Assembly: GCA_903934285.1 (NCBI GenBank)
Contig: CAIZNN010000076.1
Span: 1 to 60,995, forward strand
Origin: Akkermansiaceae bacterium
GTDB lineage: Bacteria; Verrucomicrobiota; Verrucomicrobiia; Verrucomicrobiales; Akkermansiaceae
Direction of reading: 5' to 3'
Length of the DNA stretch: 60,995 nucleotides
The notes under the pieces were generated by a model, which searched no databases, was not told where the DNA came from, and saw only the letters and a program-made list of their open reading frames with translations. Numbering within the stretch: the stretch's first letter is position 1; each line of letters starts with the position of its first letter. Both the position numbers and the translations under genes were made by a program. This document shows, piece by piece, positions 48,422 through 57,990 of the stretch.

Positions 48422-49990
48422 CTAACTGCCGAGGTGGTCCCAGGCGGCCCAGAATTGTCGGGTCTGGACGGGGTCCGGGACGATTTCTAGCAACACGGTG
48501 GTTTCGCTGGGGTCGCCGAGTCCGTCGAAGTCACCGGGCGTGCCGACACGGAGGTGACGCATGCCCCAGAGGGTCGCGAATCCCGTTAGATCGGCGGCCT
48601 GCGGATTGGTCATCCACTCGATGGCGCGCGGGCTCATGGTTTGCAGGCGCGGCAGGCGCTCGAAGATTTTGCCGCCGCCATTGTTGATGACGGCTAAAAC
48701 GCGGCCGCGGCAGGCGAGCTGGCCGAGCACGAATGGCGCGGCGAGATCGTACAGGACGGTTAGATCGCCGAGCAGCGCCCAGGTTTCGGTCACCTCGGCG
48801 GACCAGCCGAGCCAGGTGCTGATTTGGCCGTCGATGCCATTGGCGCCGCGGTTGGCCCTGACGGACGGGACCGGTCGTTCCATTTGTGCAAACAGGTTCC
48901 ACTCGCGGATGGGCATGCTGTTGCCAAGAAACAAGCCGCCACCCAGCGAGACATAGTGCGAGAGGGTGCGCAGCAGCGCCGGCTCGCTATCCGGATAGGT
49001 TTCCAACAACTCGTCGATCAGCGCGGCGCGGCGCGAACAACCCGGCAGATAATCAAGCGCATCGCCGATGCGCGCCACCTCGCCGAGGGCCGCCAACACC
49101 CGGTCCAGCGCCCCGCGAATGACGCTGGACGGGCGCGCCAGCCCGGGCAGCCCGTTGCGGCAAATCGACCACACCGCCAGCTGCGGCAGGTGCTCCAACT
49201 CGCGCCAAAACCGCCCGCTCGGCACGTCGCCCAGGCGCAGGATGCGCCCGGGCGGCCGGGCCTGCAACAAGCGGTCGCCATCCGGCAGGGCGAGGCGGTG
49301 CAGCGACTCGCGCAAGCCGCTGGTGGCATCCGCCAATACCGGGGCACCCAGGGCCTGGCAAAAATGAAACACCTCCTCGCGCTCGTCGGGCTCCAAGCCA
49401 CCGAGCATGACCACGGTGCCCAGATAGGCATCGGCGCGCAGCCAGCGGGCCAAGGCGGCCACATCGCTGCGCTCGCGCCGCGGCGTGAACTCGCCACAAT
49501 CGGTCGCCGCGAAAGCTTCATCGCCGAGCTCAAACGACTCTTCGAGTTCGATGTTGAGGTGCAGCGGGTGGCGGCCATCCCACTCGGTTAGCGCGCCGGC
49601 GCAGGCATAAGTGCCGAACAACCCGGGTTGCTCGATGACTTGCGGCGCGCCGCTGCCGCGATGGCTGGCGGGGCGGTCGGCAGTGATGGCCAGCAGTGGC
49701 CGGCTCTGATAGAAGGCCTCGATGATGGCCGGCAGCAATTCCGCGGCGGCGGTGCCACTGGTGGTGACCACCGCGCATGGCTGGGCGGTCTCCAGAGTGC
49801 GCCCTAGCGCGAAAAACCCGGCGCTGCGTTCTTCAAAATGCCGCCAAACCCGGGCCACGCCGGCCGCTTCCGCCCGCGCCAGCGCTTCGAGCAAGGCGGC
49901 GTTGCGCGCGCCGGCGCAGACGACAAACTCGCGCACTCCGGCCTTGAGACAGGATTTGACCACTTCCAGCGCTGCTTGCCATGCGTTCAC
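48422..49990 (-). CDS. menD: MenD, 2-succinyl-5-enolpyruvyl-6-hydroxy-3-cyclohexene-1-carboxylate synthase
   Basis: A 522-residue thiamine-diphosphate enzyme of menaquinone synthesis, acting on isochorismate and 2-oxoglutarate. The N-terminal part has FVVCAGARNAALLEAL in place of the usual SPGSRS box, and the catalytic-Glu region WRHFEERSAGFFALG. The ThDP-binding region is clear: ALLGDLTVLYDLAAPFVLGQ and LAVINNGGGKIFERLPR. The start ATG is at 49990. It converges on the topoisomerase gene and diverges from the mutase gene, with 104 bp between starts. Confidence 0.93.
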   Translation of the reverse strand: MNAWQAALEVVKSCLKAGVREFVVCAGARNAALLEALARAEAAGVARVWRHFEERSAGFFALGRTLETAQPCAVVTTSGTAAAELLPAIIEAFYQSRPLLAITADRPASHRGSGAPQVIEQPGLFGTYACAGALTEWDGRHPLHLNIELEESFELGDEAFAATDCGEFTPRRERSDVAALARWLRADAYLGTVVMLGGLEPDEREEVFHFCQALGAPVLADATSGLRESLHRLALPDGDRLLQARPPGRILRLGDVPSGRFWRELEHLPQLAVWSICRNGLPGLARPSSVIRGALDRVLAALGEVARIGDALDYLPGCSRRAALIDELLETYPDSEPALLRTLSHYVSLGGGLFLGNSMPIREWNLFAQMERPVPSVRANRGANGIDGQISTWLGWSAEVTETWALLGDLTVLYDLAAPFVLGQLACRGRVLAVINNGGGKIFERLPRLQTMSPRAIEWMTNPQAADLTGFATLWGMRHLRVGTPGDFDGLGDPSETTVLLEIVPDPVQTRQFWAAWDHLGS

Positions 49991-50094
49991 CGCATCTTGC
50001 TAGCGCATGCGGCTGGGCGCGTCAAGGGGTGCCGAGGTCTGAATTGCAGGGCGGCATTGCCATGGCCGGAAAATGGCTTATCATCCCGCCTGCC

Positions 50095-52026
50095 ATGAGC
50101 CGACTTGCCGACCTGCTAGCTTCCGCCGCTTCTGAGGGCCTCTTGCGCCCAACCGCCAAACTCAATGTGGACGCCATGTTGGCCGGGGCCACCCATCCGG
50201 TGACCGCGCTGGCCATCGAGGAACTGGCGACCGCCGGGGCTTGGGATGAACTCAATGACCGGTTTTTCCAAACCCTGGCATTTGGCACCGGCGGGTTGCG
50301 CGGCCGCACCATCGGCCGGGTGGTGACCACCGTCGAACAAGGCGCGGGCGGACCTAACGGCCGGCCGGAGTGGCCGTGCGTGGGCACCGCGACGATGAAC
50401 TATTTCAACGTCAGCCGCGCGGTGCGCGGCTTGATCGCCCATGCCAGGCGGCACGTCGGTGGCGGCCGCAAACCGCGGTTGGTCTTTGCCCACGACACCC
50501 GGCATTTCTCCCGCGAGTTCGCCGAGTTCTGTGCCAACACCTGCGCCGAACTGGGCTGTGATGCGTACTTGTTCGACGGCCCGCGCTCGACCCCGCAACT
50601 TTCGTTCGCGCTGCGCGAATTGCGCGCCGACGCGGGGGTCGTTCTAACAGCCAGCCACAACCCGCCGCACGACAATGGATTCAAGGCGTATTTTGACGAC
50701 GGCGCGCAGATTGTCGAGCCGCATGCGGCGGCGATTGTGGCGGAGGTCAACGCGCTCACCAGCGAGAGCTATGAGGTGGTGGCGGAGGCGGCGCGGGGGA
50801 GTGTCACGCGCCTGGGTCGGGAGATGGATGAGCGGTATGTGCAGTTGCTCAGGACGCTGCTGTTGCGGCCATCCTTGTTAGCCGAGATGAGGACGAAGAT
50901 AGTATACACCAATCTGCATGGCACGGGCGGGCACATCATTGTGCCGATGTTGCGTGAGTGCGGCTGTGAGGTGCAAACCGTGGCGGCACAGGATGTGTTG
51001 GATGGTCGCTTCCCGACGGTGGAATCGCCCAACCCCGAGAATGCGGCGGCCTTGAAGCTGGCGATCGAGTTGGCCGAGGCCTCCGGCGCGGAGATAGTAA
51101 TCGGCACCGATCCGGATGCCGACCGCATGGGGGTGGCGGCGCGGGATGCGGCGGGCCGCATGGTGTTGCTCAGCGGCAACCAAATCGGCTCGCTCATGGC
51201 GTGGTATCGCTTGAAAACCTGCTTTGAGCTGGGTTGGCTAACGCAAGCGAATCGCAGCCGCGCGGTGTTGGTCAAGACCGTGGTCACTACCGAACTGCAA
51301 CGCGCCATCGCCGACGGCTTCGGCGTCGGGTTGGTGGACACTCTAACCGGATTCAAGTACATCGCCGGCAAGCTGCGCAAATACGAGGAGGCGATCCCGG
51401 CGGACAAGAAGGGGGATTATCGAGCGCTGAGCCAAGATGCGACGCGGGGGTTGCGGCTGGAGTATTCGCGGTTTTTCGTGTTTGGCGGGGAGGAGAGTTA
51501 TGGCTATCTGGGCTCCGATGCGGTGCGCGATAAGGATGCCAATGGCGCGGCGCTGATGTTCGCGGAGGTGGCGGCCTACGCCAAGTCCGTCGGCAAATCC
51601 CTGCCCGAACTGATGGATGAGATCTTTGCCGAATTCGGCTATCACCTGGAACTCGGCAAGTCGCTGGTGATGGAAGGTGCGGATGGTGCCGCGCAGATTC
51701 AGGCGTTGGCCAACTCGTATGCTCAGCAACCGCCGGTCGTGGTGGATGGCGCGGCGGTGGTGCGGCTGCGGGATTTCGCCAAGCAGGACTTGTTCGACCA
51801 GGAAGGCGATCTGCTGCCCAAGGAGAAGATGTTGTTTGTCGATCTGGCGGACGGCCGGGCGTTTGCGGTGCGGCCATCCGGCACCGAACCGAAAATCAAA
51901 TACTATCTCTATGGCAAGGCCGCCCCGGGTGGCGAGTTGGATAACGCGAAGGCCCAGGTCCGCAGCGGCCTGGACACCATGTGGCAGTGGCTAGAAGAGG
52001 ATGCCGGGATGAGACTGAGGGTTTGA
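50095..52026 (+). CDS. Phosphoglucomutase / phosphomannomutase
   Basis: A 643-residue alpha-D-phosphohexomutase. The phosphoserine loop is VLTASHNPPHDNGFKAYFDD (about 186), the metal loop EIVIGTDPDADRMGVAARDA (about 340), the sugar loop FGGEESYGYLGSD (about 466), and the phosphate-binding end FAVRPSGTEPKIKYYLYG (about 605). It interconverts glucose-1- and glucose-6-phosphate (or mannose forms). The start MSRLADLLAS at 50095 is preferred; the frame is open upstream but unconvincing. Confidence 0.93.
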   Translation: MSRLADLLASAASEGLLRPTAKLNVDAMLAGATHPVTALAIEELATAGAWDELNDRFFQTLAFGTGGLRGRTIGRVVTTVEQGAGGPNGRPEWPCVGTATMNYFNVSRAVRGLIAHARRHVGGGRKPRLVFAHDTRHFSREFAEFCANTCAELGCDAYLFDGPRSTPQLSFALRELRADAGVVLTASHNPPHDNGFKAYFDDGAQIVEPHAAAIVAEVNALTSESYEVVAEAARGSVTRLGREMDERYVQLLRTLLLRPSLLAEMRTKIVYTNLHGTGGHIIVPMLRECGCEVQTVAAQDVLDGRFPTVESPNPENAAALKLAIELAEASGAEIVIGTDPDADRMGVAARDAAGRMVLLSGNQIGSLMAWYRLKTCFELGWLTQANRSRAVLVKTVVTTELQRAIADGFGVGLVDTLTGFKYIAGKLRKYEEAIPADKKGDYRALSQDATRGLRLEYSRFFVFGGEESYGYLGSDAVRDKDANGAALMFAEVAAYAKSVGKSLPELMDEIFAEFGYHLELGKSLVMEGADGAAQIQALANSYAQQPPVVVDGAAVVRLRDFAKQDLFDQEGDLLPKEKMLFVDLADGRAFAVRPSGTEPKIKYYLYGKAAPGGELDNAKAQVRSGLDTMWQWLEEDAGMRLRV

Positions 52027-52218
52027 CGCCCTGCGGCCGGAGGGTTGCGGTTTGCGGCTATTGCATTGCGCCTGTTGCGCCTGCGCCGCTTCGCCACTGG
52101 GGGTCACCACCCAACTGGGGGTCAGAGAAACTGTGAAATCGCACTTGCGCCGGTGGGGGGCACGTCCGGAAATAGCCCGGCCGGCGGGATTGCGCTTGAA
52201 ATTGCCGCCTGCGCGACG

Positions 52219-53244
52219 ATGGTGCGGGCCGTGCTTGAGAAGCGGCAGGCGTTCCGTGACGCATTGGTGAAGTGGTTTGCCCGGGATGGGAAGGATTACC
52301 CGTGGCGGCGGACGCGGGATGGCTATGCGGTGCTGGTGTCGGAGGTGATGCTGCAACAAACACAGCTGGCCACGGTGTTGGGGAAAGCGTATTACACACG
52401 GTTTCTGGCGACATTTCCGGATGTGGCGGCGCTGGCGGCGGCAGATGATGAACGCTTGCTCAAGGCCTGGGAAGGCCTGGGATATTACCGCCGGGCCAGA
52501 ATGCTGCGGGCAACCGCGCGGGCTGTCATCGCCCGGCACGGCGGGACATTTCCGCAGGGGGTGGCGGAGTTGTTGGAGCTGCCGGGGATCGGGCCATATA
52601 CCGCGGGGGCGCTGCGGGCGTTTGCTTTCGACCTGCCGGGAGCGGTGGTGGATGGCAATGTGGCGCGGGTGCTGGCGCGCCTGATGGACTTCAGCGCACC
52701 GGTGGACACCGCGCCGGGACAACGCCAACTGGCGGCATGGGCACAGGCGCTGGAGGACACTAACCATCCACGGGTTTATAACTCGGCGTTGATGGAATTG
52801 GGACAGACGCTGTGTCGTCCGGGCGTGCCGGCCTGCGGGGCATGCCCAGTGGCGGAGTTTTGCCAGGCACAAGCGCCGGAGCGCTTGCCGCAGAAACGGC
52901 AGAAGATCGTGATTACCGCGGTCGATGAACATGCCCTGTGGTTGCGCGATAGCACGGGCCGCTTGTTGCTGCATTGTGAAGACGGGCAGCGGCGCACGGG
53001 GTTGTGGAAATTGCCGACGCGCGCGGCGGGGGAAATTTCCCATCTGCCAGTCGTGGCGCAGCAGCGCTACGCAATCACCCGCTACCGGGTGCGGCTGCGG
53101 GTGCACGCGGGAAGCGGGAATGGATTTGCGCTGGGGCAGGGTGAGGCCTGGCAGGTGCCGGCGGCCGTCGCGCGCTTGCCGATGCCGGCGCCGTTCCGCA
53201 AGGTGGTGGCAAAATTGTTGGAAGAATCGACAAATCGGATGTGA
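52219..53244 (+). CDS. mutY: A/G-specific adenine glycosylase
   Basis: A 341-residue HhH-GPD glycosylase that removes A opposite 8-oxoG. The catalytic Glu is in VSEVMLQQTQLATV, the helix-hairpin-helix is LPGIGPYTAGAL, and the catalytic Asp is in GAVVDGNVARVLAR. The iron-sulphur cluster Cys are in CRPGVPACGACPVAEFC. A C-terminal NUDIX-like domain is short and degenerate, lacking a clear 8-oxoG recognition region. The ATG at 52219 is chosen; the frame is open upstream. Confidence 0.94.
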   Translation: MVRAVLEKRQAFRDALVKWFARDGKDYPWRRTRDGYAVLVSEVMLQQTQLATVLGKAYYTRFLATFPDVAALAAADDERLLKAWEGLGYYRRARMLRATARAVIARHGGTFPQGVAELLELPGIGPYTAGALRAFAFDLPGAVVDGNVARVLARLMDFSAPVDTAPGQRQLAAWAQALEDTNHPRVYNSALMELGQTLCRPGVPACGACPVAEFCQAQAPERLPQKRQKIVITAVDEHALWLRDSTGRLLLHCEDGQRRTGLWKLPTRAAGEISHLPVVAQQRYAITRYRVRLRVHAGSGNGFALGQGEAWQVPAAVARLPMPAPFRKVVAKLLEESTNRM

Positions 53245-53289
53245 CGTGACGACAGGAGTGTGGTTTGTTTGTCGCGGATGGGATGCGCG

Positions 53290-54054
53290 ATGAAATATGG
53301 CTTGGTTTTGCTAGCTGCCCTGCTGGCACAAAGCTGCATGCCGCCGCCGCCCGAGCAGGTGATGCCCGGCCGGGTGGCGCGTCAGATCGTGGCGGAACGG
53401 GCTAGCGCGGTGGTGGTCACCAGCCGCAATAGCATCCGCGAGTGGACCGACAAGCGCTTTCCCAAACTCTATGACCGCGAGGATGTGGATGGCGGCTCGG
53501 CTGCGCCGATTGCACCAGACGGGTATTTCCTCACCGCCGATCACGTGCTGGCACGAGTGGGGCCGGGGTGCAACGCGTTTGTGATCTATCACATGGGCGG
53601 CACCTTGGTCACCGCCAAGGCGCGGGTCGTCTGGCGCTCCGCCAAGGCGGATTTGGCGTTGCTGCATGCACCGCTGCAGACGCCGTATTTTTACCGCTGG
53701 ACCGCGCCGCGGCAGTGGCTGCCGGTTGGCACCCGGGTGATTCACGGCGGCATTGCCACCGGCTTCAAACCCGCCAGCGGCAAGCTCGCCACGGCCTTGG
53801 CGCCCGAGCACGGCCTGACCCAGGCGCGCAAGTTTGAGATCGATATCCCGCTGCAACCCGGCGATAGCGGCGGGCCGGTGGTGGATGCCCATGGCGGCTT
53901 GGTTGGGATCAATTCGGCAGTCGAGTTTCTGGTGCCGATGGAGACCGCGTTTTTTGTCGACTCCGAGGGGACCCGCCCTAACACGCGCGAGATCGCGGAT
54001 TTGATCAATCGGGATCGCGCGCGAAATAGTGGGACGAGGCCACGCGTAGAGTGA
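53290..54054 (+). CDS. Trypsin-like serine protease lipoprotein
   Basis: A 254-residue protein. The signal peptide and lipobox are MKYGLVLLAALLAQSC (Cys 16). The catalytic triad is visible: His in YFLTADHVLARV (about 84), Asp in KADLALLHAPL (about 122), Ser in LQPGDSGGPVVDAHG (about 198). There is no PDZ domain, so it is a simple anchored DegP-relative. It starts 46 bp after mutY. A small lipoprotein gene follows. Confidence 0.9.
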   Translation: MKYGLVLLAALLAQSCMPPPPEQVMPGRVARQIVAERASAVVVTSRNSIREWTDKRFPKLYDREDVDGGSAAPIAPDGYFLTADHVLARVGPGCNAFVIYHMGGTLVTAKARVVWRSAKADLALLHAPLQTPYFYRWTAPRQWLPVGTRVIHGGIATGFKPASGKLATALAPEHGLTQARKFEIDIPLQPGDSGGPVVDAHGGLVGINSAVEFLVPMETAFFVDSEGTRPNTREIADLINRDRARNSGTRPRVE

Positions 54055-54139
54055 TTCCGTGCCACCGCCGGGGCAAGGGCGCCGCCCGGGCCGGCGCCCG
54101 GTGGAGTTGCGGGAAACCACCGGCATTGGGGGATTATAC

Positions 54140-54619
54140 ATGATGAAGCGGATCTGGAAGGCGGGGAGGGTGTTGTTGGGGCTGGTGGTCGCATTGACCA
54201 GCAGCTGCCAACCGGTTTCCGATGCCTGGGTGACGGGCTGGACCGGGGCCGCCGCGCAAGGCCAAATCATGCTGGTGCGCCGCGACCCGCCCTCCTTGGG
54301 GCAGCAGCGGTTGCTGAGCCAGTCCGGAGTCTATCCGGAGCTCGGGGTGTTTTTGCGCGCCCGCGGGCAGCCGGATTTTGTGGCGGAAACCACCACCCGC
54401 AACCGGCACTTTCTCATTCTTTACTATCTAGGGACGAAGCATGCATACGCATGCCAGGCCAAGGCTCCGGCCACCCGCCAAATCGAGTTCGCCGGGCCCT
54501 ATCCGATCACCCGGCGGGAATATCAACTGCTGCATGGCTTCAAACAACAAGCTGCCGGCGGCCCCGCCGCGTGGACGCATCCCCAGGGAGGGAAGGGCGC
54601 CGCTCATCCGGTTAGATGA
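54140..54619 (+). CDS. Hypothetical lipoprotein, 159 aa
   Basis: It begins MMKRIWKAGRVLLGLVVALT and reaches a lipobox at LTSSC (Cys 23). The mature part reads QPVSDAWVTGWTGAAAQGQI, then LGVFLRARGQPDFVAETTTR and FLILYYLGTKHAYACQAK. No family is recognised. It is 85 bp after the protease gene. It could be a second lipoprotein of the same unit. Confidence 0.65.
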   Translation: MMKRIWKAGRVLLGLVVALTSSCQPVSDAWVTGWTGAAAQGQIMLVRRDPPSLGQQRLLSQSGVYPELGVFLRARGQPDFVAETTTRNRHFLILYYLGTKHAYACQAKAPATRQIEFAGPYPITRREYQLLHGFKQQAAGGPAAWTHPQGGKGAAHPVR

Positions 54620-54644
54620 GTCGGCTTCGCCCCGCCTGCGCCGC

Positions 54645-55112
54645 TCACTGCCAGAGGTGGGACTTGCGGGTGGCGAGCACGCGGTCGCCACGGCGGAGGG
54701 TCATTTTCCATGCCAGCACGCGGCCGTTTTTGAGGTAGTCATTGCCGATGATGGCAAACTCGGCCTGGCCGGAGGTTGCGGTGGCAGGGAAGCGCTTGAC
54801 CATCCGCTTGACCAGGCTGGCGGTGGCACCTTGTTGGAATTCGAAGAGCACCTCCACCTCGCCGCGGCCAGTTTCAAGTGGGGAGTTCCACACCACCGTG
54901 TAATAAGCGCCGAGGCGGGCGGTGCGCTCGGCCATGCTGACGGCGCCGCGCAGGTGGCGCTGTTTTTCGCCGCGGATCATGGGATCCTGCACCGTGTCGG
55001 TTTGTTCATTGAGCATTTTGAACTGCTTGACGACCAAAGGATCCTTGTGCCCGGCACAAGCGCCGAGCCCCATCAGCAGCACGAGTAAAGACCAACGGTT
55101 CACGCCCGCCAC
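54645..55112 (-). CDS. Hypothetical lipoprotein, 155 aa
   Basis: It begins with a GTG codon (or GTG 55103) and has lipobox LLMGLGAC (Cys 19). A charged helix follows (VVKQFKMLNEQTDTVQDPMI). The rest is a beta domain (YYTVVWNSPLETGRGEVEVL, EFAIIGNDYLKNGRVLAWKM). No family is recognised. It converges on the 159-residue lipoprotein gene, with 25 bp between the stops. Confidence 0.7.
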   Translation of the reverse strand: MAGVNRWSLLVLLMGLGACAGHKDPLVVKQFKMLNEQTDTVQDPMIRGEKQRHLRGAVSMAERTARLGAYYTVVWNSPLETGRGEVEVLFEFQQGATASLVKRMVKRFPATATSGQAEFAIIGNDYLKNGRVLAWKMTLRRGDRVLATRKSHLWQ

Positions 55113-55289
55113 TCAAGCAGGGCACCGCCGGAAATCAAGAACGAACCGCATCAACCAAGTGGCGGGGCAGGTGCTTGCTAACTGGCGGCAGGCGCTGTCC
55201 CACGGTGCCTCGGGCCACCCATGCCTTGGCACTTGCCACGCCTATTAGGGGCGAAGACGCGACGATGCCGGGCAGGGACGCAGCTCCGG

Positions 55290-55357
55290 GACGTCCGGTG
55301 GGGACATCCGGTGGGGACATCCGGTGGGGACATCCGGTGGGGACATCCGGCGGGGAC
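55290..55357. repeat. 13-bp minisatellite
   Basis: About five units of GGACATCCGGTGG in tandem. Copy 2 of the long repeat has only one unit at the same place, so the units expanded in copy 1 or contracted in copy 2. Confidence 0.9.
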
Positions 55358-55438
55358 GAGGCCGCAGCTCTGCGCTGCACCATCCCCCGCCGGATTCCAC
55401 GCGCAGACAGGCCGGCGATTGGATTATAATGCTAGATT

Positions 55439-55455
55439 ATAATGCCAGGCATTAT
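55439..55455. promoter_or_regulatory. 17-bp perfect palindrome (copy 1)
   Basis: ATAATGCCAGGCATTAT, with a single central base. It is repeated at 55664-55680. In both places GCTGTTGACAG follows. It could be an operator or an attachment-type core; no gene start is suitably placed. Confidence 0.5.
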
Positions 55456-55663
55456 GCTGTTGACAGTGGCGGGCGGGTGGCCGGGTTGGGCACGGGCGGT
55501 TCGCCCAATAAGGTTTCCTTGGCAATTGCCACGCCTATTGGGGGCGAAGACGCGACGATGCCGGGCAGGGACGCAGCTCCGGGGCGTCCGGTGGGGACGA
55601 GGCCGCAGTTCTGCGCCGCGCCATCCCCCGCCGGATTCCATGCGCAGACAGTCCGGCGATTTT

Positions 55664-55680
55664 ATAATGCCAGGCATTAT
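55664..55680. promoter_or_regulatory. 17-bp perfect palindrome (copy 2)
   Basis: The same sequence as at 55439-55455. The flanking AT-rich duplicate seen left of copy 1 (ATTATAATGCTAG) is absent here. Confidence 0.5.
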
Positions 55681-55948
55681 GCTGTTGACAGTGGCGGGTG
55701 GCCGGGGCCGGATTCCAAGAGCAGACAGGCCGGCGATTGGATTGTGGGATTCCAGCCGGTGGTCGGGTGACTCGGGCTAACCCGCGCCGCCGTAAGCTCG
55801 CCCCAGCTGGATCGTTTGGAAACCGGTCCCTGCCAGTGGATTCGACCTGCCACATGCCATGGCCCATGGTGCCAAGTAAACCGTATTGGGCAAAAATGCC
55901 CGGGCCCCCGGTGGCGCGCTGGCGGGTGGCGCGCTGGCGGGCGGCGGG

Positions 55949-56770
55949 TCAGCCAAGCAGATACTTGGAGAAAATCGCCAGCTTGCGGGCTTTCGACACG
56001 CTGTAACGCTTGTCAAACACCCGAAACGAGTCGGCTCGCATCTGGTGCAGCAACACTTGATAGATCTCCCCCATGATGCGGGCCGGCAGTAGCGCGGCGC
56101 GGTCGGCGGCGGGCAGACAGGCGGCGGCATCGCGGAACAAACTGTCCGCGCGCTCGGCTTCATGGGCCATCAGGGCCAGGAAGCGCGCATCGTAAACCCG
56201 GGCAAGCAAGTCTGGCTCGCTGTAGTGGAAACGGGCGAGATCGGCGCCGGGCAGGTAGATGCGGCAACCGTTGGTGAGGTCCTCGCTGATGTCGCGCAGG
56301 ATATTGGTGAGTTGCAGGGCGTGGCCGAGGGCGACGGCGTAGCGCGCGGACGCCGGATCGGTGCAGCCAAACAATCGGATGGAAACCAGGCCGACCGCGC
56401 AGGCGACTTTCCAGATGTAGTTTGACAGGTCATCCCAGGATTCAAACCGCTGCGGATAGAGATCCATCAGGCAACCATCGATGATGGCGGCGAGCAGTTC
56501 GTTAGGGAGTTGGTGGCGATCGCGCAAGCTGAGAACTTCCTGTTGGAATGCATCGGGCGCGGCAAATCCATCGAGCAAGCCGCGCTTCCAGGCCTCCAAG
56601 GCGGCCTTGCGCTGTTCGAGCGGCAGGCCGGGGGCATCGGCCAGATCATCCATCGAGCGGCAAAAGGCATAGAACACGACCATGTCATCGCGCTGCGCCT
56701 TGGGCAGGATATTGAGCGCGAAGGCCAGATTTGATTTTGCACGGCGGGTGATGTCGGAGGCGGCGGACAC
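55949..56770 (-). CDS. Squalene/phytoene synthase family protein
   Basis: A 273-residue head-to-head prenyl transferase. The first Asp-rich motif is in YAFCRSMDDLADAPG (about 36-50) and the second in LQLTNILRDISEDLTNGCRI (about 155). RIYLPGADLARF fits the HpnD/HpnC or CrtB type. Which product it makes (hydroxysqualene, presqualene diphosphate or phytoene) cannot be decided, since no partner gene is near. The GTG at 56770 is chosen, just after the lepB stop; a GTG at 56821 would overlap lepB by 40 bp. Confidence 0.88.
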   Translation of the reverse strand: MSAASDITRRAKSNLAFALNILPKAQRDDMVVFYAFCRSMDDLADAPGLPLEQRKAALEAWKRGLLDGFAAPDAFQQEVLSLRDRHQLPNELLAAIIDGCLMDLYPQRFESWDDLSNYIWKVACAVGLVSIRLFGCTDPASARYAVALGHALQLTNILRDISEDLTNGCRIYLPGADLARFHYSEPDLLARVYDARFLALMAHEAERADSLFRDAAACLPAADRAALLPARIMGEIYQVLLHQMRADSFRVFDKRYSVSKARKLAIFSKYLLG

Positions 56771-56781
56771 GGCGGCTGGGT

Positions 56782-57990
56782 CTAGCGGATGAGGCCCCAG
56801 TGGCCGGTGGTGATGGGCCACAGCGAGATGAGGGCCGGCCCGACCAGGTTGAATTCCTTGACCGGCCCCCAGTAGCGGGAGTCGAGCGAGTTGCCGGTGT
56901 TGTCGCCGAGGGCGGCGTATTCGCGCATGCCGGGGCGGGCGTGGTTCTCCAGCTTCAAGGTGTCCTCGGGGCGGACGATGCGGGCGTTGGGGTGGCGGGG
57001 GTCGGCCAGGCCATAGCCACTGGGGTTGATGGCATAGGCGCCTTGGGCCTGGCTGACGCGTTGGATGCCGGCTTCCTGGACGATGCGGCCATGGTTGAAG
57101 AGATTGGGCGAGGCGATGGAGAGTTCGTCGCCGGGCACGCCGCAGAGGCGTTTGATGTAATGGGAGCCGGCGCCCTGATCGCCGGAGGCTTGATGGATGC
57201 CGCGGATATCGATGGTATCGAAGACGAAGACCTCGCCGCGCTTGGGTTTGCGGAAGTGATAGGAAACCTTGTCCACGAGCACCAGGTCGCCGCTGTCAAC
57301 GTAGCCCTCGCAAAGCACCGTGCCCTTTTTCAGGACGTCGCCATTGGCCCGGGCATTCTGCAGCGCGGTGGCCAGCCCGAGCTCCATCATCTGGGTGGCC
57401 GGGGCGGGCAAGGTCAACGGCTCGGAATCGACAAATTGGAGTTGCGAGCGGCTGAAGAAGTGCAGCCATTGGTAGTCGGCGAGGGCGGCCATTTGGCGGC
57501 CGTTTTTGTCACCGATGAAGCGGATCGTGCGGTCGCGGTCATTGACGATTCTGACGTAGCTGCGCCCGCGCAGGAGTTTTTGTTGGATGCGGGTGAGCAG
57601 GCCGGGCCAGCTGGCCTCGGGGGCTTTTTTGCCGATGATGCCGTTGAGGGTGGGCATCATCGAGCCGGTGGGGATGCGGAACGGTTGGAGGTAGTAGGCG
57701 CGCAGGCCGAGGGCGATGACGATGGCCACAAACATCACTTCGACGTTCTCCTCCAGCCAGGTCAGCGGCTTTGCGTGAGGCAGGGCGTTCTCGCAGACGG
57801 CACGCAGTTGCTTGGAGGCCTCATCGGCTTGGGCGCGCGCGCCGGCTTGGGTGGCGGCCAGCAAATCCAGCCGGCGTGAAATGATCTCATCGACCCGCTC
57901 CGGCTTGAGCAGATCGCGTTTGTAATGGACGAATTTCAGCGCGCCCTTGGCGAGCAACTTGGCTTCCTTTTTCCACTTCGGCGTGAACAT
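56782..57990 (-). CDS. lepB: Signal peptidase I
   Basis: A 402-residue S26 peptidase that removes signal peptides outside the membrane. The membrane helix is VMFVAIVIALGLRAYYLQPF (about 84-105). The catalytic Ser is in RIPTGSMMPTLNG (about 111) and the Lys in GSHYIKRLCGVPGDEL (about 260). The box-E end is ALGDNTGNSLDSRYWGPV. It is longer than the E. coli type and has a large insertion between Ser and Lys, as in Bacteroidota and Verrucomicrobiota. The ATG at 57990 is chosen (MFTPKWKKEA). Confidence 0.95.
   Translation of the reverse strand: MFTPKWKKEAKLLAKGALKFVHYKRDLLKPERVDEIISRRLDLLAATQAGARAQADEASKQLRAVCENALPHAKPLTWLEENVEVMFVAIVIALGLRAYYLQPFRIPTGSMMPTLNGIIGKKAPEASWPGLLTRIQQKLLRGRSYVRIVNDRDRTIRFIGDKNGRQMAALADYQWLHFFSRSQLQFVDSEPLTLPAPATQMMELGLATALQNARANGDVLKKGTVLCEGYVDSGDLVLVDKVSYHFRKPKRGEVFVFDTIDIRGIHQASGDQGAGSHYIKRLCGVPGDELSIASPNLFNHGRIVQEAGIQRVSQAQGAYAINPSGYGLADPRHPNARIVRPEDTLKLENHARPGMREYAALGDNTGNSLDSRYWGPVKEFNLVGPALISLWPITTGHWGLIR

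Larger units (their letters stand above)
55224..55755. repeat. Direct repeat, two full copies and a partial third
   Basis: Copy 1 is about 55224-55485, copy 2 about 55517-55710, partial copy 3 about 55710-55755. Shared landmarks are CCACGCCTATTnGGGGCGAA, CATCCCCCGCCGGATTCCA, CAGACAGGCCGGCGATT, and the palindrome ATAATGCCAGGCATTAT followed by GCTGTTGACAGTGGCGGG. Copy 1 is longer because of an inserted minisatellite. Confidence 0.85.
55113..55948. other. Repeat-rich intergenic region
   Basis: 836 bp without a convincing gene. It consists of two long direct-repeat copies, a partial third, and a short minisatellite (listed separately), and ends with GC-rich filler before the synthase gene. The open frames in it are duplicated with the repeat and have no recognisable similarity. 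Confidence 0.65.

Noticed and set aside
55290..55357. Short regular repeats as a CRISPR array
   Set aside because: The units are 13 bp and directly adjacent, with no spacers; the 48-bp and 9-bp repeats likewise lack spacers. No cas gene is present.
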